From Odontocerum albicorne (taxonomy: Eukaryota; Arthropoda; Insecta; Trichoptera; Odontoceridae): 64,000 bases of DNA. Of this stretch, positions 56,433 through 64,000 are shown in pieces. The first letter of the stretch is position 1; each line of letters opens with the position of its first letter. Both the position numbers and the translations under genes were made by a program. The DNA lies in NCBI GenBank assembly GCA_949825065.1, contig OX463839.1, forward strand, positions 28,021,291 to 28,085,290. The letters are read 5' to 3'. A model generated the notes under the pieces. That model saw only the letters and a program-made list of their open reading frames with translations. It did no database searches and was not told the DNA's origin.

Positions 56433-57419
56433 CTGCTCTAAACGGATTATATTGTGTGATTGTTATTATTTTTTTGGAGTCGTTGCATGTGCGAGATAAG
56501 GTCCTGCGCCTTGTCCTGCTATATTTGTGTATATCTGTTCTGCTGTGTCTTTTTCTGATTATAGTTTCGTATTACTTATGTCAATGTTTATACTTAAAAA
56601 CATCTTATATTTTGTGTTAATGCGCACTAAAAATTTTAAAAATTCATAAATGTGTATTAATTATATAAATGGTCGATTTTCATCTTAAATTGTTAAAATA
56701 AAAAACTCTTGTAATATATTAAAGTATAACTTAAATTAATATGACGTAAGAAAGTACATCGCGCCGTTAATAAATGAATATGTGTACTTAAATCATACTT
56801 AACTTCTCCTTTGGCCTTTACAATAAATAATCTTCCTTAATATTTCTATTAGCCTACTTCATTTCAAAATGAACAAAAAGTTATCTTTTATGAAAGAGCT
56901 TTCCGAAATAGCAACGTGTATGTACTTATGAGATAAAATATTATATATCCGTTAGCTTTACAGTTTTTCAGCCGTGATGCCATTGATAAATTTCCCTTTG
57001 TGTAGAATATTCTTCCTCCTCATTTTCCTACATTAATATGGGGACTTGTATTAATCAACGTCAAGAATACAAGAAAACCAAGAATGTTTTCAAAACTCAC
57101 AGACAATACAATTATTTTTCACTTTTTTTTATTCTACGTCATCGGTAATTATTATCAAGATATTTTAAACCTCTTTTGCTTTTCTAAAAATAACGGACCT
57201 TAATTTAAGCACACGAAATCATTGAAAAAATTTGACCTTTGTAAGTGATATCTTCTTAATAATGAAAATCACTGATTTCCAGAAGATGGAATAATTGAAT
57301 CAAATGAATGAATTTTTTTGAGGTTTGGGAGATCTTTGTACTTGTACATATTTCAATTGAAATTTTTACTAAAAATATAAGATTTTTATTCTTGTTACAT
57401 TTAATTTTTGTTATACAGA
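56433..57419. other. AT-rich noncoding stretch
   Basis: No gene recognised. The 75-codon cysteine/leucine-rich plus frame at 56.39-56.62 kb begins within the hAT end and looks accidental. Confidence 0.5.
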
Positions 57420-57645
57420 TGAAGGAGAGCACGCTGAGATGGTTTGAGCATGTAAAACAAATAAACAAATGAATGAAAAAATCAAGTGTATGATATTTTG
57501 AAAGAAGTACAAAAAGTCATAGAAATCATAGGAAGTGTATAGGCAGGCGTATGAATATAGGAGAGGCGAAAGATGTGTATTTTGATAGGATCAACTGGTG
57601 GTCTGTCCTCTCTGCCTACCCCGACAGGGAAATATCGTGATGTTT
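57420..57645 (+). pseudogene. LINE C-terminal tail
   Basis: Plus strand MKESTLRWFEHVKQINK (RTLRWFGHV block), then HRKCIGRRMNIGEAKDVYFD and RINWWSVLSAYPDREIS with a stop near 57.64 kb. It matches the tail at 45.5-46.0 kb block for block, though the GRPRK.W segment is degraded. Only the last ~75 codons are present, typical of 5' truncation. Confidence 0.8.
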
Positions 57646-58539
57646 TATATGGCTATTTGAGAATCTCTTCCGATAAACCAAAAATATATTACTCAAACCT
57701 TAAACTAAAAACGGAATCCTTTATATAAAATCTTAGTACCAACAGGTAAAGAACTCGTAACCCCCTAATCGGAAGAAAGGTGTCTTACTAACTTAGTCAT
57801 GGAGGTGTCTTCTTCACTCTGTGGTGATATCATATTTTGTAAATTAATACTTAAAATTCTTTGTTTTTTCATACAAGTCCATGAATTGCACACACCTACT
57901 GTATAGATTTTACATATGGGTATTCTCGTAATAAGTCTATGAATTGCACACACAACAGGTCTATAGATTTCACATAAAACAAATGGATTTCAAAGTTCAT
58001 TTCCTTTTACTTGAAAAATAAAGGTATATTGGTTTCAAATAATATCAAATAAAGTGTGATTCATTAATTCAATTAAGGTTCGACTTTAAAAAACAATCGG
58101 CAACGGGCTGACTTATAGTATGATATTTAAACATTCATCAATATTTTGTTTTTTTATATTAATTTCAATTTAAACGAAATGATCTTCAGTGATCAACTAA
58201 TACAGAAATATAATATCCTCCCACAAAGTTTAAATATTCAATGAAATTATTGAAATACTCGAGTGAAATACTTATTAGACTAGAAAATCGCTCGAATTCT
58301 TCAATGGCCATCGCTTAATATTTATTGAAAGTTGAAAACCCACGAAAATGGTCGGTTTTACCAAGCACTCTTGGTAAATCTCCGACAAAATCAATAACCT
58401 TTTTGGTTCTACATATACTATTCATCGATTCGCTTTCAGTTGAATGCTTTGGAACTTTTCGCGAATTCCAATCTTCAGGAGACATTATATCGCTTCTTTA
58501 AAGACTAAAGAAAGAAAAAAAGATTTTTTTGCAAAGGAC
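57646..58539. other. Noncoding stretch with SINE head and small duplication
   Basis: Holds an inverted SINE head (57733-57811) and a tandem pair around ATGAATTGCACACAC (57881 and 57941). Otherwise AT-rich with no gene seen. Confidence 0.5.
57733..57811 (-). mobile_element. SINE head fragment
   Basis: Inverted B box (AACTCGTAACCCCCTAATCG), A box (GTGTCTTACTAACTTAGTC) and end ATGGAGGTG. Confidence 0.65.
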
Positions 58540-58625
58540 AATTTTATATAGCGCCGTTAAGAGTAAACTCTCTTTAAGGGCGCTCTTACTAGGGAATCAA
58601 ACCCAATATTATTAAATAAATCCCG
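58540..58625 (+). repeat. Interspersed repeat family R2, head
   Basis: ATATAGCGCCGTTAAGAG, TTAAGGGCGCTCTTAC and GGGAATCAAACCCAATATT match the start of the family. Confidence 0.6.
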
Positions 58626-58661
58626 TCTGACAGCTATTGCAGCGTTCGAGCAAATTATGTA

Positions 58662-58852
58662 TAACACTTTCTTTGTATACAGTAACACTTTGTGGGATTA
58701 TTTTCAGGTAGCAATTTCTTCCAATGAATCAGAATCATGTTTATAAGAGCTGAAATGAAAACCAGATTGAAAACATTATTTTATTTTAGTTTCAGTGGAA
58801 CCTTCGAGTCGAAAAGCAGGCCTCTTACCAACTAAGCCATGGAGGTCGTCTA
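58662..58852 (-). mobile_element. tRNA-derived SINE, near full length
   Basis: Tail CTTTCTTTGTATACAGTAAC, GGTAGCAATTTCTTCC, body GAAATGAAAACCAGATTG, B box remains, A box GCCTCTTACCAACTAAGCC and end ATGGAGGTCGTC; all family blocks in inverted order. Confidence 0.8.
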
Positions 58853-59059
58853 TCGTCGTCTTTGCATGCGTACATTATATAAAAAATAAGATGGGCTTTG
58901 TTCGCGCATAGAAAAAACTTGTATTTTCATATGCGAAAGCTCTTGTGAACTTAGTGATCCAAAAATATCCTGCATACATCCGACGAGTGGTTTTTGTGAT
59001 TCTGCAATATTTGTTCAAACACTTGTAATATAAGCTGGATAATTTGATAATAATAGTAA

Positions 59060-59245
59060 TAGGTCAATTTATATAACGCCTTTTAAATACTAGACTCAAG
59101 GGCGTTTTAACTCGGGAATCGAACACACTCTAATTCAAAGATTAAAAGTATTTCAAAAATAAATTAAGTTGAGTGATTGGGTTGAGGATAAAAACGGTAA
59201 CGGCTATAATATTGTGTATTTCTCCGCATCTGCATATGGCAGATC
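59060..59245 (+). repeat. Interspersed repeat family R2
   Basis: TTATATAACGCCTTTTAAAT, GGGCGTTTTAACTCGGGAAT, AAGTTGAGTGATTGG and CTCCGCATCTGCATATGG are in the same order as the 24.95-kb copy. Confidence 0.7.
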
Positions 59246-59454
59246 TTATAAAAGTTCTTATTAATATTTAAATTTGAATTAAAAGCTTATATTATTTAAT
59301 AAGTTTCTTGTCCTTCGTTTTATATAGCAAATCTTGAATCCTATTCGAGTCTCCGAGTTTAACTTGGGTCAATCAAATTACCGCCTTAGAAAGGCTGAAA
59401 TTTATCCCAACCCGCATTTTACCTGTTTTGAGAAAATATCCAGCCATTTATATG

Positions 59455-60007
59455 GCTACATGTACTTGTGTTGAACAAGTTTTTAAGGTGTAACCATGAA
59501 AAAAACATTTTTTACTTAACATTTTTGTATACACAGCGTTGATCTATGGCTTTCGAGATATTTCAAATAAAAAAAAATATATCATTTATAATCTGAAAAA
59601 ATAAATTTATTCATTTTATTACACTTTCGTCGTATACAGTATAATCTGGTGAATTTTCGCCATATGGCAATCTCTTACACTTGTATCGAACTAGTTTTTT
59701 AAGTCGTAATTTAATCATGAATATCCCATTTTTTCCCTTGTCATTCTTGCATATATCGAATTCATCTATGAATTTTTAATATTTCAAATGAACAAAAAAT
59801 ATTTTTTTTAAATAAAAAGAAAACATTTATTTTCTTACACCTTCGTCGTATACAGACAACCTAGCGATTCAACCGGAAAGATGTTAAAGAGGCCTTAAAT
59901 GAAAACCAGACTGGAACCTTTTAAATAAAATTCGTTACCAATAGGAATCGAGTTCATAACCCTATTCAAAAGACTGCTTTTTATCTACAAGGTAATGGAT
60001 GTCGTCG
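59455..60007 (-). mobile_element. Tandemly arranged SINE tails and one SINE
   Basis: Two diverged units, each with a SINE tail (TTACACTTTCGTCGTATACAG at 59621, TTACACCTTCGTCGTATACAG at 59834) preceded by a similar ~200-bp AT-rich segment. The second continues into a full inverted SINE (59833-60007), with body GAAAACCAGACTGGAACC and B box GGAATCGAGTTCATAACC. Confidence 0.65.
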
Positions 60008-60339
60008 TATTTGTGAGTCCTTTTTACATTTATACGTCCATATTTATATCAGTTTTTTTTATATATTATTATTCTTACAATTTCCTTATTGGAATTCTTT
60101 TTTAAAAAAGCATAAATTCTCTTCTTGAAAAAATCTATAAAATTCTTCTTGAATACATCTAAGAATTCGCATACAATATAAAAATTAAGGTTACAATTTC
60201 TTCGTATAATTGGAGAAAATTAAAAAAAGTTAAAGGTTTATTAAAATGTTTGCAGGACACCTGATTTTATTCAGCTATTAATTTAATTTCATTGACATAC
60301 TGTTAATTAATGAGTAAGCTTATTTTCCTGCTAACTTTG

Positions 60340-60490
60340 CCTTTGACAAATTTGATATACAGCATCATCTCGAAGCACTTCAAAGTCCATCTAAAACCAA
60401 CTGCCAAGGTGTTGCCAAAGCAAAGTTGCCTGTAGGCATTCCATTAGTCGAATTACCAGCGTAATGTAATTAAATACGTCGGCCACTAGT
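60340..60490. other. Candidate conserved noncoding island
   Basis: Balanced composition (CATCATCTCGAAGCACTTC, ACTGCCAAGGTGTTGCC, AAATACGTCGGCCACTAGTC) without repeat similarity or coding pattern. Confidence 0.28.
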
Positions 60491-60559
60491 CAATTTCATC
60501 AAACTTCAAATGTAAAATATACTTCTTAATAGAACTTAGTTTAAAATGGAACAGAATTA

Positions 60560-61046
60560 CATTTGCTTCAACTTTTTAGAATCAATTTATTCGTCCGTTC
60601 GTATGAGAACCTTTCAACATATCCAAATTGATGTCTCGGACATATTGAAGTACGAGGCTCAGCATTGTCTTCAGCCCCTCGAACAGAGCCTTCGGGCTTA
60701 GTATCACTGAGGTAACCACGGGTTGACAATAATAACCATATGTGAAGAGTCAACAACACAATAATAATTATATGTGAAGAGTCAACAGCACATGTCTACT
60801 GCGTGTTATCGTTACCAGATGAATTCTTTTGCCAGACTGGAGCCCTTTTTTAATATTTTTTCGCCTACAATTATAATGCATGTTTTTGATCGATTATCAG
60901 ATCTTGTTTTTATTTTAAAAAGGGATATGATCGATGTTAAAGGTATCTTTATACTCCTGAAGGATGCTAAAATACTCCTGTCATTGGAGAAGTTTGAACC
61001 GCCGATATTATGCGCAGTAGTCGAGCGCGTTATTATGCGAGTATGA
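60560..61046. other. Unassigned segment with open frames on both strands
   Basis: 60568-60759 is open on the minus strand (63 codons, including SDTKPEGSVRGAEDNAEPRT). 60774-61046 is open on the plus strand (90 codons, with FDRLSDLVFILKRDMIDVKG) and largely open on the minus strand too (IGGSNFSNDRSILASFRSIK). The base composition is less AT-rich than its flanks. I do not recognise a family in any frame. It may be a fragment of an unknown element or of a host exon. A short tandem duplication (ATATGTGAAGAGTCAACA at 60739 and 60770) separates the two parts. Confidence 0.3.
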
Positions 61047-61389
61047 ACATCGATTTATATTTATATTACTTAAGCATTTATACTAACCCTTAAAAGAACT
61101 CTGTCTTTAAATACAAAAAACCACATTCTTTATAAACATAATATTCGAAAAAAACTTTTTGTCGTTTTTTAACGCCAAGTTCGTGCTACAAGTCCAGATT
61201 TTTGATATATTAATATTATTTATTAAATAATATTAGGTTGTTCCGAAAGTAATGACCGATTTTAAAATTTTATCATTTCGAACGTTCTTATCCTTTCGAA
61301 TGTAGAATGAAGAGATTTTTTTAGATTCATTTAAACTCAGGCATCATGCACCTAAAACAACACACAATGTTGACTTCGATCATGTTTGC

Positions 61390-62115
61390 TTGGAGTGGTT
61401 GGTTCGAACAGTTAAGGAACGGAGACGTTAGTCTTAAAAATGAAGAGGATTGAGAAACTCCCTGTTACTGTTGAATACGACGAATTGAAAGCTTTATTGG
61501 AAGAAAACTTATTTATTTATTTAACACTTTTATTGCAAATACAATCTGATGGGTTTATTGCCAGGCGGCAATATCTTCCAACCAACCAGACAAAAGTAAA
61601 TGAAGCAAGTTACGTGGTCGCATAAATAATTCAAATGACTATCCATATCCACGAAATCCATAAACATATACGTGAGCACATGCCCACGAGCCCCACAAAG
61701 ACGGACAATCACCCGAACATTATTTTTCATATAAAGTGAGATATCATCAATCAAAAAGAAAGGAAGGGACGGTGGAGAGAAAAGGAAGGGATGGTGGAGA
61801 GGAAAGGAAACTTAAATGCTAAAAATGGCCAAAGAATTAGGTATTGGTGTTGCTACATTTTTTGTATATTTAAAGCAAATTGTAAATGTGAAAACACTTG
61901 ATAGGTGGGTTCCATATGAGCTTAATGATAACCAAAAAAATGTCGCTTTGAGTGTGGTCTTCGTAACTATTGCATAACCATAATGATCCATTTTTCAATA
62001 GTGTTGTGACATGTGACGAGAAATGAATCCTTTATACAACATTAATCGTAAATGATCTGCGCAATGGCTCATCAGTGAAGCACTAAAGCACTTTGCAAAA
62101 CCAAAAGTACATAAA
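61390..62115 (+). pseudogene. Mariner transposase, interrupted
   Basis: Plus strand: WSGWFEQLRNGDVSLKNEED then, after a frameshift, EKLPVTVEYDELKALLEEN (61452-61508). An insertion of about 290 bp follows. Then MAKELGIGVATFFVYLKQI, VKTLDRWVPYELNDNQKN, HNDPFFNSVV, VTCDEK (first catalytic Asp) and SAQWLISEALKHFAKPKVHK. Order and motifs are those of mariner transposases (second HTH, WVP(H/Y)EL, TCDEKW, WL..GEAPKHFPKP.LH). The second and third catalytic residues are missing. It is a different subfamily from the 52.5-kb mariner. Confidence 0.9.
61510..61808. mobile_element. Insertion within mariner (SINE tail plus other sequence)
   Basis: The insertion starts in a TTAT-type run and contains a SINE tail (TTAACACTTTTATTGCAAAT, GGTTTATTGCCAGGCGGCAA, TCTTCCAACCAACCAG). 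It ends in a purine-rich 22-bp tandem pair (GGAAGGGA(C/T)GGTGGAGAG) at about 61760-61803. Target duplication not resolved. Confidence 0.5.
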
Positions 62116-62153
62116 AAGACATTAATGGATAGTAACCATTAATGTCTTTTTAA
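62114..62153. repeat. Hairpin followed by 39-bp tandem repeat
   Basis: AAAAAGACATTAATGG and its exact reverse complement are separated by seven bases. Just after it, ACTAATTAAAT(T/A)TTAAGGGA begins two ~39-bp units (62154-62236). The hairpin sits exactly where mariner similarity ends, so it may mark a rearrangement junction. Confidence 0.75.
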
Positions 62154-62339
62154 ACTAATTAAATTTTAAGGGAAGACAGAGAGGTAATGGTAACTAATTA
62201 AATATTAAGGGAAGACAAATAGATAATTGGAACTAATTAAAAAAATCTCCATTTCTACATACGATTTGATAGATTTTGAAATATAAACATAGAGATAAAA
62301 TTAAATTCTATATAAAAAAGATACTTTTGATATTCCTAC

Positions 62340-63733
62340 TGACCACTTTCAGCCACTATCAGCCTGTCGCGTTCATTCTGTCGAGAACGAAGCAGTTCTG
62401 AAGCTGCAGAATGCGATCGCCGTGCTCGCAACCGTGCATCATCAAGTCTGGCTACACGTCGCTCTGCTGCTTCCTCGACGTTTTGATGAACTAAAGCAAA
62501 TCGATTGCACTGAAAAAAAAGAAAGAAAGTTATAACAAAAACATGTAAAATTGCGAAACATTAAAAAAGGAACTGAATAATATTGTTAAGTTCGGAGACA
62601 TCTTTGTTCTCGGCGGCAAGAATAGCTCGTTAACTCAGCCAATCGTGATTCTTATAATTGATTTGAATATAAGGAAATAGTTTTTCAACCAATTCTTCTT
62701 TTGACGTCACTAAATTGCAGACAAATTTGCCCCAATACGTTTAATATTTGTAACGACGTTCAGTAATTTTAATTATTTTATCGACTTAAATATAAGGCTC
62801 GATTCTAATAAATAGCAAGTTATTTATGTAAATACATTACAAAAAACTAACAATAATGTCAAATTAATACATCTTGTTACAAATTAGCAAAAATTTGGCA
62901 GTTCGTTAAAATTAAATATGACGTTTGTCAAAAATGTACATACCAACATCACGCCGTCTCTCTGAAGCACATGACTGCGTCACTCCAAGAGGTCAATTCA
63001 CGATATGGTTTGAATTTAAATGAAAATCAATCAACACAATTCAATTTCACCGCTAATTGAACTGAAAAATAAAAAAAAAAAGTTAAAAAACTAAGTGAAA
63101 CAGATATTCTTTAGACCTACATGTCAACGACGCACATTACGAAATGAAAATGATGCATAAATTATTTAGTATAGCGAGTGTTTTTACGTCCAAGCAGATG
63201 GCGCTTTTTTTCAATAAACGTATTTAAAAATGTTATATTTATTATCTAAATATTTAAAATTCATTATTAAATATTTAATTATTTAATATTTAATTATTTG
63301 TTATTTAATTATTTAATATTTATTTATTTAATATTTAATTATTTAATATTTAATATTCAAAATCAAAATGAAACTGAAAATTTCAAAGCAACCCGTGAAT
63401 AACTTTCGGAGATTTTTAATTAACGAACATTAACATTTTTATTTATATAGATATTGAATATTTATTATTTAATATTAATTCCGAAACGTCGAAAATGCAA
63501 TGTGACATAATTGTCAATGAGAATTGTTTAGTTTGCGTGTGTCGCTGCAGGAGGCGCAAACGTTATTTCGTCTGATTTATAAACTTTTTTATATACAACC
63601 GTATATAAAAAAGTATAATAACATTTTTGTATACGAATGCAACCTTTTGTCAAAATTTCAAAGCAATCGGTGAAGAACTTTCGGAGATTGAAGATTTTTA
63701 ATATACGAACATTTACATTTTTATTTATATAGA
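62340..63733 (-). mobile_element. Helitron-like element, 5' part, minus orientation
   Basis: The reverse complement starts TCTATATAAATAAAAATG at 63733. A second identical type of start lies at about 63452, so two copies are nested as on the plus strand at 4-5.5 kb. Shared blocks with that locus include GCGCCATCTGC, TTTCGTAATGTGCGT and CGTGAATTGACCTCTTGG (62990-63200). Unlike the 5-kb copy it continues into a coding-like part: minus-strand EEAAERRVARLDDARLRARR and SHSAASELLRSRQNERDRLI at 62500-62360, an Arg/Glu-rich segment as found at the N-terminus of insect Helitron proteins. No 3' CTRRT end was found; it is truncated near 62340. The AT stretch 63245-63355 is a simple-repeat expansion of ATTTAATATTTA. 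Confidence 0.7.
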
Positions 63734-64000
63734 TTACACTTTAACGTGTAAATACAGGACGGTTCATCAGTCACCATCCAGTTTCGAACATTTATCATTT
63801 TTAAGTATATTATTTGATTATCAAACAAATTAAATGGCATCCTTTAATTTTATTATGAATAAATTGACAACAGAGAAACAAATGAATGGTTTAGAAGCCA
63901 AGTGAACCAAGTCCAAAAATATTGAATTTAAGATCACTGCATGAAAGGTGTGCGAAAAGCTTTAGCTTTTAGCAGAAAATGCTTTTGTACAAAATAAGTG
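63734..64000. other. Unassigned window edge
   Basis: AT-rich with no recognised feature. It is interrupted by the window end. Confidence 0.4.

Larger units (their letters stand above)
61233..62115 (+). mobile_element. Decayed mariner element
   Basis: Begins TTAGGTTGTTCCGAAAGTAA directly after TA (61231-61232), a typical mariner end. Transposase remains follow on the same strand to about 62115. The 3' terminal repeat was not found; the element is cut off by other sequence beyond the hairpin at 62.12 kb. A ~290-bp insertion splits it. Confidence 0.82.

Overview
This window looks like an AT-rich, repeat-laden stretch of an insect (or at least arthropod) nuclear genome. The evidence is the repeat content: mariner/Tc1-type transposons with TA target sites, a hAT element with an 8-bp target-site duplication, Helitron-like sequences, many decayed non-LTR (LINE) reverse transcriptases, a Penelope-like element, tRNA-derived SINEs, and four tandem copies of TTAGG, the usual insect telomere unit. 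The species cannot be named from the sequence. No intact host gene was recognised. No open frame exceeds about 140 codons, and the longest are chance AT-rich frames or translations of minisatellites. The window is best read as intergenic or deep-intronic DNA.

Layout. 1-190 is a conspicuously GC/CpG-rich edge. 0.2-8 kb holds AT-rich DNA with Helitron-like copies (3.9-5.6 kb), a 204-bp mariner MITE (6.5 kb), a Penelope-like tail and a 50-bp minisatellite (7.7 kb). 8-18 kb holds an almost perfect inverted repeat (8.55 kb), LINE remains (8.9-10.0, 14.6-15.2, 16.2-17.3 kb) and a Penelope GIY-YIG fragment (15.2-15.6 kb). 18.08-19.10 kb is an internally deleted hAT. 21.8-28.3 kb carries three more LINE fragments and several minisatellites. 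30-36 kb has SINEs, a palindromic tandem repeat and a LINE 3' region. 41.54-43.47 kb is the most interesting object: a TIR-bounded element whose decayed ORF belongs to an insect-wide protein family that I cannot place in a named transposase superfamily. 44.9-46.7 kb has two LINE tails and a Tc1/IS630-like transposase relic. 48-51 kb has SINEs and a LINE tail. 52.54-53.65 kb is a rearranged mariner with roughly 430-bp inverted arms, the apparent relative of the 6.5-kb MITE. 54-60 kb has SINEs, LINEs and an orphan hAT end. 61.2-62.1 kb is a second decayed mariner, and 62.3-63.7 kb is a Helitron-like copy in minus orientation.

The elements do not act as one pathway; they form a record of successive invasions. 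Three patterns stand out: repeated birth of tandem duplications inside dead reverse-transcriptase sequence, paired autonomous-derived and miniature versions of one mariner family, and an excess of the motif TACGAGTA confined to the right-hand ~40 kb. A few less AT-rich islands without repeat similarity are flagged as candidate conserved noncoding elements. All similarity statements rest on recognition of motifs by eye; no database search was run.
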